From NCBI RefSeq assembly GCF_964246085.1, contig NZ_CAXTPD010000015.1: a DNA stretch of 64,000 bases. One strand, 5' to 3'. Each line of letters starts with the position of its first letter. Position 1 is the stretch's first letter. Made by a program: the position numbers and the translations under genes. Below the pieces are notes generated by a model. It saw only the letters and a list, made by a program, of their open reading frames with translations. It did no database searches and was not told where the DNA came from. Origin of the DNA: Brotaphodocola sp003480315. Its GTDB lineage: Bacteria > Bacillota > Clostridia > Lachnospirales > Lachnospiraceae. Shown here in pieces: positions 32,227 to 40,602 of this stretch.

Positions 32227-34287
32227 ATGAAGAAAAGATATCAGAGACTGGGTGTCATGGGACTGGCGGCAGTCATGGCATGTACCGGCACGGTTCTGCC
32301 GGTGCTTGCCGGCCAGGCATCTGTGGCTGTAGATGAAAATATGTATGTAAACCTGGATTACTATGGAAACGTAGACCGGGTCAATGTGGTGAAGGGCTGT
32401 GATCTGAATGGCCAGACCACGTTCACCGATTATGGCAATTACACAGCGGTGACCAACATGTCCGATTATACGGAGCCGGTCATTGAGGGAAACAAGGTAA
32501 CCTGGAACGTGTCTCCGGATTACAAGGGGCGCTTCTATTATAAAGGCGAGCTGGATGCGAAGAAGGTGGCACTCCCATGGAACTTTGATGTTTCCTATAA
32601 GCTGAATGGCGTGCCGAAAAATGCAGACGAGCTGGCGGGTGCTTCCGGACTCATTGAGATCCATATCGACGCGAAGTTTAACGACAGTGCGGATGTGAAT
32701 GAATATTATAAGAACAACTTTGTTCTGGCTGTAGCAGTTATGGTGGATACCAATGACTGTTACAGCCTGGAAGCAGACGGTGCTCAGAAACAGACCATCG
32801 GCGGCAACAGCGCCGTTGTGTTTACGGCGCTTCCGGGTGAGGATGGAGACTTCACCGTCCGCATCGGCACCGACAGCTTTGAGACCAGCGGCGTGTTCAT
32901 GGCCATGACTCCGTTAACCGGCAGTGATTTAGAGCACGTGACTGACTTAAAGGAAGCAAAGGATACCTGGAAAGAAAGCGGCGATCAGATGCACGACAGC
33001 ATGCAGCAGATGGCTTTGTCTGTTGAGGCCATGCGGGACGGCATCCATTCTTTACAAAACGGCATGAACTCTGCGGAGGGCGCGAGACAGACCTGGAGTG
33101 GTTCAAAAGACAGTATTCTGGCAGGCAATGACCGTGCGCTTGAGACCTTAAGTGCTGTCTCGGATCAGCTGGAGGCGATGATCCCGCATATCGAGACCGC
33201 TAAGGAGGCGGCAGATGTAGCGCATGACAGCCTGGGCGATATCGTAAACACGGTGCGCGAGATGCAGGATCCGTTAAATAAGCTGCATAGTGCACTGAAG
33301 GGAATCAAGAGTGGGTCGGAAGATATGTCCGGCCAGGTTTCTCCGCTGAATCAGCTGATGCAGCAGATCATTGCGCTGGACGCAACGCTGCAGGCCAGCG
33401 AGCAGGCTTATGTAACGGCTCTTGGAACCATGGGTGTCAGCCTTCAGAATGTGGATGATGACTATTATATGGACGAGGACTGGGAGGTCGATCTTTACGA
33501 TGACCGCGCTGCCTCCCCGAGCAATGCCGGAAGCACCGGCAGTGTATCTGGTGTGGCAGGCGGCATCACCCTGAATCAGCTGGAGCTTTTGCAGACTCTG
33601 ATGGCGAAGAAAGCAGCACTGGAGAAATTGTCCGCAGCCAGCAGCAAACTGGCTTCTGAGCTTTCCGGCCTTTTGGACGATGTGGCAGATGCAGCCAAAT
33701 ACACCTCTGAGCTGACGGACAGCCTGGAGATGCTGACGGAGGACACAGCAGCCCTGTATGATTCGATGGACAGCTACTATCCGGATCTGCAGGCATCTCT
33801 GGATGATTCAGAGGAGCTGTTAAACCGTACCACCGAAGCCATGAATACCAGTATCAGTACGGCGGCGATCGTACAGAATACCTTAAAGAACAGCAGTGAT
33901 AACCTGGATGCGGCTACCCGCGACAGTATCCGCGGTACTCTGGAGCTTCTGGATAAGAGCTTAAGCGTGCTGGACAGCACCACTTCCATCCGCCATGCAG
34001 GCGTGACCATGAAGGAGGCCATCGATAAGGAATGGGATGACTTAGACGGAGATACCCGTTTCCTGAACATGGATCCGAAGGCGGAGAAGGTATCCTTCAC
34101 ATCCGAAGAGAATCAGGAGCCGGAATCCGTGCAGATCATCCTGCGCACCGCAGAGATCAGCCTGGATGATGATGACGAGGTTCTGGATGCGGAGACTGAG
34201 GCAGCAAGCCAGAGCCCGCTGCGCCGGATCTGGATCGTGATCGTGAAGATGTGGAAAGCATTTGTGGAAATCTTCCGGAACAGATAG
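32227..34287 (+). CDS. Secreted coiled-coil partner of the MMPL exporter
   Basis: 686 residues. After the signal peptide (residues about 1-29), residues 30-240 are beta-rich (VDENMYVNLDYYGNVDRVNV). Residues 240-620 are long helices rich in Asp, Ser and Leu with heptad patterning, interrupted near 415-445 by an acidic/Ser spacer with SPSNAGSTG. The last 20 residues (RRIWIVIVKMWKAFVEIFRN) form a hydrophobic or amphipathic anchor. Such proteins often follow MMPL genes, apparently as a trans-envelope adaptor. The gene starts 21 bases after the exporter stop. Role inferred from context. Confidence 0.82.
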   Translation: MKKRYQRLGVMGLAAVMACTGTVLPVLAGQASVAVDENMYVNLDYYGNVDRVNVVKGCDLNGQTTFTDYGNYTAVTNMSDYTEPVIEGNKVTWNVSPDYKGRFYYKGELDAKKVALPWNFDVSYKLNGVPKNADELAGASGLIEIHIDAKFNDSADVNEYYKNNFVLAVAVMVDTNDCYSLEADGAQKQTIGGNSAVVFTALPGEDGDFTVRIGTDSFETSGVFMAMTPLTGSDLEHVTDLKEAKDTWKESGDQMHDSMQQMALSVEAMRDGIHSLQNGMNSAEGARQTWSGSKDSILAGNDRALETLSAVSDQLEAMIPHIETAKEAADVAHDSLGDIVNTVREMQDPLNKLHSALKGIKSGSEDMSGQVSPLNQLMQQIIALDATLQASEQAYVTALGTMGVSLQNVDDDYYMDEDWEVDLYDDRAASPSNAGSTGSVSGVAGGITLNQLELLQTLMAKKAALEKLSAASSKLASELSGLLDDVADAAKYTSELTDSLEMLTEDTAALYDSMDSYYPDLQASLDDSEELLNRTTEAMNTSISTAAIVQNTLKNSSDNLDAATRDSIRGTLELLDKSLSVLDSTTSIRHAGVTMKEAIDKEWDDLDGDTRFLNMDPKAEKVSFTSEENQEPESVQIILRTAEISLDDDDEVLDAETEAASQSPLRRIWIVIVKMWKAFVEIFRNR

Positions 34288-34333
34288 AAAAACTGTGGAT
34301 AAAGGGAAAAATGGACAGGGGGTTTAGAAGCAT

Positions 34334-34963
34334 ATGAAAGGAAACCGAATCATAACCATAGGACGTCAGATCGGAAGCGGCGGCAGTGAGATTGGCATGG
34401 AGGTGGCAAAACGCCTTGGAATTCAATGCTATGACAGGCAGCTGATCGAGATGGCCTGCGATTACGGAGAACTGGATCAGGATATTCTTGCGGAAGCGGA
34501 GGAGAAGCGGCCGAATCCATTTCTCTATTCTGTGCCGCGTCAGATGCAGAATGATAAGACCGGAAGAGGCATTGCCATCAATGACATGGTATTTAATCTG
34601 CAGTCGGAGGTCATCCGGCAGCTGGCAGAGAAGGAGTCCTGTGTGATCATTGGCCGCTGTGCCGATTATGTGCTGCGGGAGCAGCCGGGCGTGACTTCCG
34701 TATTTATCTATGCAGATATGAATGTCCGGATCGCGTGTCTTATGGAAAGACGCAGGATCACCCGGGATGAGGCCATTACGCTGATCAAAAAGACTGACAA
34801 GAGCCGCCGGAATTACTATGAATGTTATACCGGGAAACGCTGGGGTGCCGGTGCCAGCTATGATGTCACCTTAAACAGTGCGGAGCTTGGTCTGGACACC
34901 TGTGTGGATCTAATCTGCAGTCTTTATGAACGGAAACAGGAAGGAGATGCACAAGCGCGATGA
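34334..34963 (+). CDS. Cytidylate-kinase-like protein (CMP kinase 2 family)
   Basis: 209 residues, opening with the P-loop-like RIITIGRQIGSGGSEIGMEV and continuing with the YDRQLIEMAC helix, CVIIGRCADYVLRE and a lid region KTDKSRRNYYECYTGKRWG. This is the cytidylate-kinase-like family common in Clostridia, often distinct from the essential Cmk. It probably phosphorylates a nucleoside monophosphate in the cytoplasm, but the substrate is not known. It overlaps the next gene by four bases. Confidence 0.88.
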   Translation: MKGNRIITIGRQIGSGGSEIGMEVAKRLGIQCYDRQLIEMACDYGELDQDILAEAEEKRPNPFLYSVPRQMQNDKTGRGIAINDMVFNLQSEVIRQLAEKESCVIIGRCADYVLREQPGVTSVFIYADMNVRIACLMERRRITRDEAITLIKKTDKSRRNYYECYTGKRWGAGASYDVTLNSAELGLDTCVDLICSLYERKQEGDAQAR

Positions 34964-35775
34964 AACAGACCATGAGAGGCTTTCTGGTGAGTGTGGCTGC
35001 GGTGCTGCTTTCCATTGGAACAGCAGCGACGATCTATGCGGCCTCTGATAAGAGCAAGGTAGGAAAGATCAGCCTGGTATTTGATTCTGATCTTGGCATC
35101 GGTGTGGATGGAAATGCGCTTTCCGTTACCTTGGATGGTGAGAATACGGACCGTTACTATATCAGTGATACAGAGGTTGTAAATGAAGATCCGGATGATT
35201 TCAGCGACAGCAATCCGCCGGAGATCGAGGTGACTCTGGTGGTGGCAGATGAGGCCCGGTGGTATTTTGCCGGTGCTTCTTCCGATGCGTTCCGCTTAAA
35301 CCTGGCAGCTTCGTCAAAGAAGCGCTACGACAAGGTTCAGTTTATCAGCGCAAAACGCTCGGAAAAAAACGCGATGCTGACACTGCGGGTAAAGCTGATC
35401 TATGATAAGAAGTCAAAGCTTGATAATCGTTCCGCCATTTCCCTTGCGCAGAATGATGTCGCTTCCCCGGCCGGTTTTGGCTGGGACAGCGCACATCCGG
35501 GAACCGCATCCTGGAATGCGGAGGAATCCGCACGCTATTACCAGATCCAGCTGGTCAGAAACGGCATTGATACCGGCATCATGCGTTCGGTATACAAAAA
35601 CCATTATGATTTTTCATCCCAGATGACAGAGCCGGGGGAGTACTGCTTCCGTGTCCGTACCGTGCGCCAGAGCAGCCACAACAAGAGTGAGTGGGTGACT
35701 TCAGAGATATGGACAGTGGCCGCAGCGGAAAACGAGGAAAACAGATCGGATGTGGTCAATGCCGGGACAGAGTAA
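34960..35775 (+). CDS. Secreted protein with fibronectin-like C-terminal domain, unknown function
   Basis: 271 residues; signal peptide of about 28 residues (GFLVSVAAVLLSIGTAATIYAA). Two parts: residues 30-145 (IEVTLVVADEARWYF, VQFISAKRSEKNAMLTLRVK) of beta type, and residues 160-260 with the WNAEESARYYQIQLVRNG and YCFRVRTVRQS pattern of fibronectin III/Ig folds. It lacks an anchor. It is the last gene of the MMPL operon. No family name is recognised. Confidence 0.8.
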   Translation: MKQTMRGFLVSVAAVLLSIGTAATIYAASDKSKVGKISLVFDSDLGIGVDGNALSVTLDGENTDRYYISDTEVVNEDPDDFSDSNPPEIEVTLVVADEARWYFAGASSDAFRLNLAASSKKRYDKVQFISAKRSEKNAMLTLRVKLIYDKKSKLDNRSAISLAQNDVASPAGFGWDSAHPGTASWNAEESARYYQIQLVRNGIDTGIMRSVYKNHYDFSSQMTEPGEYCFRVRTVRQSSHNKSEWVTSEIWTVAAAENEENRSDVVNAGTE

Positions 35776-35842
35776 AACCGGATTGCAAATAGGATATTGA
35801 GTTTTGCGTGCGTTTCCTGTATGATGGATGTGCGCAGCGAAG

Positions 35843-35878
35843 AAAACAGACGGCTGTAGATGTGGCCGTCTGTTTTTT
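35843..35878 (+). terminator. Terminator of the MMPL operon
   Basis: AAAACAGACGGC (35843-35854) pairs with GCCGTCTGTTTT (about 35865-35876), ending in T6. Confidence 0.93.
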
Positions 35879-35971
35879 CGATGCAGAAGCAGGAAACGGA
35901 AAATATTTTGTCCATGGAACGCGGGAAGATGCGGCATGGACAGGATTTGACACGCTACAGGAGTGAATCAT

Positions 35972-37147
35972 ATGAATGAATTAACCATAGAAGAATTTGA
36001 CGCCCTTTCCACGGACACCTATGTGCTTTATGATATCCGAAGTACGGATGAGATCAATCATGGTGCCATCAAGGGAGCTATCGCCAGTTCCGCGGAAGAA
36101 CTGGAAGAAAATCCGCCGGAAGAGAAAGACAAAAAAATCATCATCTGCTGCAGCCGCGGCCGCGTGAGCCGCGATGTGGCAGAGAATCTCTGCGAGCAGG
36201 GCTACGACGCAGTCAGCTTAAAGGGCGGCTACATTGCCTGGCTCATGGCCGAGATCAAAAAGCAGGAGGCAGATGAGATCTGCGATTCCGTGGAAAAGAG
36301 CCTGCGCAAGAAATTCCACAAGAACATTTTCAGCAAATTCGCGAAAGCCATCAATCAGTACGAGCTGGTGAAGGAAGGCGACCGCATTGCGGTCTGCATC
36401 TCCGGCGGTAAAGATTCCATGCTGATGGCAAAGCTGTTTCAGGAGTTAAAGAAGCACAACAAATTCCCGTTTGAGGTGAAGTTCCTGGTTATGGATCCGG
36501 GCTACAGTCCGGAGAATCGCCAGGTCATCGAGGAGAATGCCCGGAAGTTAAAAATTCCGATTCAGATTTTCGAGTCCGACATTTTCGATGCGGTATACAC
36601 TATCGAGAAATCCCCGTGCTATCTCTGTGCCCGCATGCGCCGCGGACATCTTTACACCTTCGCGAAGCAGTTGGGCTGTAACAAAATCGCCCTGGGCCAT
36701 CATTATGATGATGTGATCGAGACCATCCTCATGGGCATGCTCTATGGCGCCCAGGTCCAGACCATGATGCCGAAGCTCCACAGCACCAATTTCGAGGGTA
36801 TGGAGCTGATCCGTCCGCTGTATCTGGTACGCGAGGATGATATCAAGGCGTGGAGAGATTACAACAACCTGCATTTTATCCAGTGTGCCTGCAAGTTCAC
36901 CGACACCTGCACCACCTGCAATAATGAGGAAAACCTGTCCAAGCGTGTGGAAGTCAAGGAGCTGATCCGAACCTTAAAAGCGAAGAATCCATTTGTGGAG
37001 AGCAATATCTTTAAAAGCGTGGAGAATGTCAATCTCGATACAGTTGTAGCCTACAAGCAGGGCGGCGTGCGCCATCATTTCCTGGATACCTATGACCGGG
37101 AACCGGAGCCTGTAAAACCGTGCTGCTCAGACGCAGCAGACGATTAA
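35972..37147 (+). CDS. Rhodanese fused to TtcA-like tRNA thiolation enzyme
   Basis: About 391 residues. Residues 1-95 form a rhodanese domain with active-site loop CCSRGRVSRDVAEN. Residues from about 115 form a PP-loop ATPase of the TtcA/TilS type: SGGKDS at 144-149, the CYLC pair at Cys216 and Cys219, GHHYDDVIETIL, and a Cys-rich QCACKFTDTCTTC near 310. TtcA makes 2-thiocytidine in tRNA using an Fe-S cluster; the fused rhodanese could hand over sulfur directly. AGGAG at 35959-35963 is eight bases before ATG 35972, preferred to the GTG nine bases earlier. The two domains in one chain are unusual compared with Escherichia coli TtcA. Confidence 0.88.
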   Translation: MNELTIEEFDALSTDTYVLYDIRSTDEINHGAIKGAIASSAEELEENPPEEKDKKIIICCSRGRVSRDVAENLCEQGYDAVSLKGGYIAWLMAEIKKQEADEICDSVEKSLRKKFHKNIFSKFAKAINQYELVKEGDRIAVCISGGKDSMLMAKLFQELKKHNKFPFEVKFLVMDPGYSPENRQVIEENARKLKIPIQIFESDIFDAVYTIEKSPCYLCARMRRGHLYTFAKQLGCNKIALGHHYDDVIETILMGMLYGAQVQTMMPKLHSTNFEGMELIRPLYLVREDDIKAWRDYNNLHFIQCACKFTDTCTTCNNEENLSKRVEVKELIRTLKAKNPFVESNIFKSVENVNLDTVVAYKQGGVRHHFLDTYDREPEPVKPCCSDAADD

Positions 37148-37156
37148 ACGGTCCTC

Positions 37157-37185
37157 TTTACTTGCGGTATGACCTGTGTTATACT
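37157..37185 (+). promoter_or_regulatory. Extended -10 promoter of the 40-residue peptide gene
   Basis: TTTACT (37157-37162), 17-base spacer, TATACT (37180-37185) with TG extension. Confidence 0.65.
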
Positions 37186-37265
37186 TGGGATAATTATGAG
37201 TGTGGGCAGGTTATTTCAAAAGCATTGTGCAGGAAGGTAAAATAAAGAACGGGAGGCGTTTGCAA

Positions 37266-37388
37266 ATGGATATCATGATTTTTCTTGGCTGTATCCTGCT
37301 GCTGGTATTGTTTGTTGTTGTAGCAGTGGTAACCAGTATGTTAGGCACCATCGGTGCCATTGTGGCAGAGGAAGATGACGAAGAATAA
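37266..37388 (+). CDS. 40-residue membrane peptide
   Basis: A start at 37266 with GGGAGG nine bases upstream gives 40 residues: about 30 hydrophobic residues (IFLGCILLLVLFVVVAVVTS onwards) and an acidic tail AEEDDEE. It has its own promoter and terminator, so it is a free-standing small gene. Its position in the membrane with an acidic C-terminus resembles small regulatory membrane peptides. No family is recognised; expression is not proven. Confidence 0.7.
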   Translation: MDIMIFLGCILLLVLFVVVAVVTSMLGTIGAIVAEEDDEE

Positions 37389-37400
37389 GCTGTACAGAGA

Positions 37401-37432
37401 AAAGAATCCGGACAATTTCGGATTCTTTTTTT
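37401..37432 (+). terminator. Terminator of the small peptide gene
   Basis: AAAGAATCCG (37401-37410) pairs with CGGATTCTTT (37419-37428), followed by seven T. Confidence 0.92.
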
Positions 37433-37558
37433 GTATGATAGGAAATTGCGTCCTATCATACAAAAACGCTCCGCGAGGATGCGCACTCGGCGCAAAGGTA
37501 GATGGTTGCCGAAGCAACCGCGCCTCGGCGCGAGAATGTGCCTTGGCACATTCTTTTT
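37430..37558. repeat. Multi-hairpin palindromic element
   Basis: Four perfect inverted repeats follow one another: TTTGTATGATAGGA/TCCTATCATACAAA (37430-37464), GGTTGC/GCAACC (37504-37519), CGCGCC/GGCGCG (37519-37532) and AGAATGTGCC/GGCACATTCT (37533-37554) with a T-run. GC-rich blocks (GCGCactcgGCGC) sit between. There is no open frame of note. The composition differs sharply from the AT-rich DNA on either side, as in interspersed palindromic repeats of gut Clostridia. Confidence 0.7.
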
Positions 37559-37609
37559 CACCATGATCCAAAGGAGTCCTGACAAACTGTCTATCAATGA
37601 TGGAAGAAT

Positions 37610-37655
37610 GACCGCGACACACGGACAAAAAGAAAAAACGACCGTATCACACGGA
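37610..37655 (+). promoter_or_regulatory. Paired 16-base direct repeats upstream of the peptide importer promoter
   Basis: GACCGCGACACACGGA (37610-37625) and GACCGTATCACACGGA (37640-37655) differ at three positions and are exactly 30 bases apart, three helical turns. Each holds a small CCG...CGG palindrome. They end about 38 bases before the -35 box, a position fitting an activator site. The regulator is unknown. Confidence 0.55.
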
Positions 37656-37692
37656 AAACATATAAGAAATGAATGGAAATTAAAATTCCCTC

Positions 37693-37721
37693 TTGCATTT
37701 ACATATATACATCGTTATAAT
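37693..37721 (+). promoter_or_regulatory. Promoter of the dipeptide importer operon
   Basis: TTGCAT (37693-37698), 17-base spacer, TATAAT (37716-37721). It leaves a leader of about 230 bases before the binding protein, in which no known RNA class is recognised. Confidence 0.8.
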
Positions 37722-37958
37722 GGCCATAGCTTTAAGATTTTACTGAATTAATGTGGCAGATGATACAAAAAATTGTCAAACCGGATATTGCAAAGAAGCA
37801 GGGACGTATTATCGGAGAAAGATTGGTCTCGGTATACCTCCCTTTTTGTGTGTCACGGTGTCCGGACAGCGGTTTCGGCTGGGAAATCTGAAACGCATCA
37901 TAGAATTCGGTATCACAAAAGAAGCATAAAGCGAAAACGAGGAAAGAAGGAAACAAAC

Positions 37959-39578
37959 ATGAGAAAGACACTGGCAGGAATTGTCCTGAGCTGTGTGCTT
38001 GCAGCGTCCCTCACTGCATGCGGCGGTTCCGGAAATTCTACAAGCACTTCCGCAGCAGAGACTTCTGCAGCAGCTGGCGACAGCACTTCCGCAGCAGCAA
38101 CCACTGAGAACGGCGACAAGGTTGTACGTGTCGCAGCAGTAGATCCGCAGGTAGCACTGGATCCGCAGCAGTTCACCTACAGCATCGTAATGAAAATTAC
38201 CGATAACATTACCGAGTCCCTGCTGACTACCACATCCGACGGACTGGTTCCGACTCTTCTGGCAGCTATGCCGACCATTTCCGACGACAACATGACCTAC
38301 AGCTTCGAGCTGCTTCCGGATGTAAAATTCCATGATGGAACGACTCTGAAGGCTTCCGATGTTAAGTATTCTTACGAGCGTCTGATCAAAATGGCAAAGA
38401 TGGCAACCCTGCTTGAGAATGTGGTTGGTTACGACGAGATGAGCGCAGGTACCGCAGATGAGCTGTCCGGTATCGAGGTTCAGGACGATACCCACTTCAC
38501 CATTCAGTTAAAGAAACCGTACGCACCGTTCCTTTCCGTTCTGTCTACCGCATACTGCGCAATCTATCCGCAGGAGGCATGTGAGGCAGCCGGCGACAAC
38601 TGGGGTATGACCACCCTGATCGGTACCGGCGCATTCAAGCTTGACAGCTATCAGACCGGTGTTGGCGCAACCCTTTCCCGTTTCGATGATTACCATGGCG
38701 GTGCAGTTGCACTGTCCGGTCTGGACTACAAGTTCATCGAGGATGTTAACACTCAGGTTCTTGAGTATCAGAAGGGCAATGTAGACTATGTAGATGTTGA
38801 CCCGTCTATCTACCCGGTATACTCCAGCAACCCGGATCTGAAAGATCAGATGCATGGCTTCCAGCCGACCGGATGCTACAGCCTGAACGTAAACAGCAAG
38901 ACCTATTCTGATCCGAAGGTAAGAGAGGCAATCGCTCTTTCCATCGACCGTAAGGCCATCTGCGAGAGCATCCTTCACGGTACCGCAACCGTTCCGAATT
39001 CCTACATCCCGGCTGGTATCATCGGTCATGATGACAGCCTTCCGGAGTTTGAGTATGATCCGGAGAAGGCAAAATCCCTTCTTGCTGAGGCAGGATATCC
39101 GGATGGCATTGACCTTCGCGTAACCGTAAACACCAAATACCAGGGCAACGTAGCAATCGCAACCGCATTCCAGCAGCAGGCAAAGGCAGCAGGCATCAAC
39201 GTAGAGGTTGAGCAGGTTGACTCTGCGGCATGGTCCGATATGAAGAAGAACGGCGGCGTTGACTGCGGTATCTCCAACTGGTATGTAGATTACTCTGATC
39301 CGGAGAGCATGCTGTACCCGATGACCAAGACCGACACCAACTCCAGCTTCTGGCACAATGCCGAGTTCGATAAACTCATGGATGAGGGTATCGCAACCAC
39401 CGATGAGGCAGAGCGTCAGGAAATCTACAAAAAAGCAGAGCACATCATGACCAGAGAAGACTGGGCAACCACTCCTCTCTACAATGAGACCAAGTTCTAT
39501 CTGTTAAATCCGCATATCACCGGATTTGAGATGGATGCGACCTTCCGTATGTTCTGGAAGAACGCTGATATTCAGTAA
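37959..39578 (+). CDS. Peptide-binding lipoprotein of an ABC importer (family 5)
   Basis: 540 residues. The start at 37959 follows a GAAGGAA site and gives a signal peptide with lipobox LTAC, then a Ser/Thr/Ala linker. The family 5 fold is evident (VRVAAVDPQVALDPQQFTYS, DVKFHDGTTLKASDVKYSYE, GTGAFKLDSYQ, REAIALSIDRKAICE). It binds short peptides outside the membrane and passes them to the permease pair downstream. The coding sequence is strongly biased to a few codons, suggesting high expression. The downstream epimerase and hydrolase make cell-wall peptides a likely substrate. Confidence 0.92.
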   Translation: MRKTLAGIVLSCVLAASLTACGGSGNSTSTSAAETSAAAGDSTSAAATTENGDKVVRVAAVDPQVALDPQQFTYSIVMKITDNITESLLTTTSDGLVPTLLAAMPTISDDNMTYSFELLPDVKFHDGTTLKASDVKYSYERLIKMAKMATLLENVVGYDEMSAGTADELSGIEVQDDTHFTIQLKKPYAPFLSVLSTAYCAIYPQEACEAAGDNWGMTTLIGTGAFKLDSYQTGVGATLSRFDDYHGGAVALSGLDYKFIEDVNTQVLEYQKGNVDYVDVDPSIYPVYSSNPDLKDQMHGFQPTGCYSLNVNSKTYSDPKVREAIALSIDRKAICESILHGTATVPNSYIPAGIIGHDDSLPEFEYDPEKAKSLLAEAGYPDGIDLRVTVNTKYQGNVAIATAFQQQAKAAGINVEVEQVDSAAWSDMKKNGGVDCGISNWYVDYSDPESMLYPMTKTDTNSSFWHNAEFDKLMDEGIATTDEAERQEIYKKAEHIMTREDWATTPLYNETKFYLLNPHITGFEMDATFRMFWKNADIQ

Positions 39579-39666
39579 TTACTGCGGCAACAATTAAAAA
39601 TGTTTAGAGAAACAGGGGGGCTGCGCATTTTGGCAGTTCCTCTGTTCGCATGTAGGAGAAAATAAA

Positions 39667-40599
39667 ATGCTTTCATACACAGGAAAACGTCTGCTCCAGA
39701 CGATCTTTGTTCTTCTGGGCATCAGCTTGATCACGTTTGTTCTGCTTCAGGTAGTACCGGGTGACCCGGTTGCCCTGATGTTAGAGAAACGTGCAGATCC
39801 GGAGACCATCGCCAAAGTGCGTAAGGAGCTCGGTCTGGATCTGCCATACTATGTACAGTATCTGAATTTTATAAAAGGCGCCATCCATCTGGATTTCGGT
39901 ACCTCCTATTTCACCAAGGAAGTTGTTACCGATGCGCTGATCCGCTGCTTTAAGGTAACCGTAAAGCTGGCATGCATGTCCTTTATCTTCGCTTCTGTTA
40001 TTGGTATTCCGTGCGGAATCTTTGCAGCAGTCAAGAGAGGAAAAGGCATCGATACCGTTGTTATGGTACTCTCTATCGTCGGTGTATCTGCACCGGCATT
40101 CTGGGTAGCGATCATTCTGCAGATCCTTTTCGGCTTAAAGCTGAACGTTCTGCCGATCTCAGGATTCGATACGCCGGCATCTTACATACTTCCGAGTCTT
40201 GCGCTGGGTGCGCGTTACGCAGGAAATATTGCGCGAATCACCAGAACCAGTATGCTGGAAGTACTGGGACAGGATTACATTCGTACCGCGAAGGCAAAGG
40301 GTGCCATGCGCTGGGCCGTTATCTTGAAGCACGCCCTGAAAAATGCCATGATCCCGATCGTAACTCTCGTAGGTACCGATTTTGGTTACATGCTGACAGG
40401 ATCCATGCTGATCGAAAAGGTATTTTCCATTCCGGGAATCGGTAAGCTGGCAGTAGATGCCATGTCCAACCGTGACCTCCCGCTTCTGGAGGGCACCGTT
40501 ATGTACATCGCATTTGTATTCGTTGTCGTAAACCTGATCGTTGATGTTTCCTATGCATTTCTGGATCCGCGAATCCGCTACGGGAAAGGAGCAGCATAA
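39667..40599 (+). CDS. Dipeptide ABC importer permease (DppB type)
   Basis: 310 residues, opening MLSYTGKRLLQTIFVLLGIS with six membrane segments. The family LVPGDPVALMLEKRAD-like segment, the EAA loop DYIRTAKAKGAMRWAVILKH and the ending YAFLDPRIRYG are intact. AGGAG precedes the start. It pairs with the permease starting three bases after its stop. Confidence 0.93.
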   Translation: MLSYTGKRLLQTIFVLLGISLITFVLLQVVPGDPVALMLEKRADPETIAKVRKELGLDLPYYVQYLNFIKGAIHLDFGTSYFTKEVVTDALIRCFKVTVKLACMSFIFASVIGIPCGIFAAVKRGKGIDTVVMVLSIVGVSAPAFWVAIILQILFGLKLNVLPISGFDTPASYILPSLALGARYAGNIARITRTSMLEVLGQDYIRTAKAKGAMRWAVILKHALKNAMIPIVTLVGTDFGYMLTGSMLIEKVFSIPGIGKLAVDAMSNRDLPLLEGTVMYIAFVFVVVNLIVDVSYAFLDPRIRYGKGAA

Positions 40600-40602
40600 G
40601 AG

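Noticed and set aside
35797..35825. TTGAGT/TATGAT promoter before the rhodanese-TtcA gene
   Set aside because: Spacing is a good 17 bases, but transcripts would run straight into the terminator at 35843, about 11 bases after the start; no function is clear.
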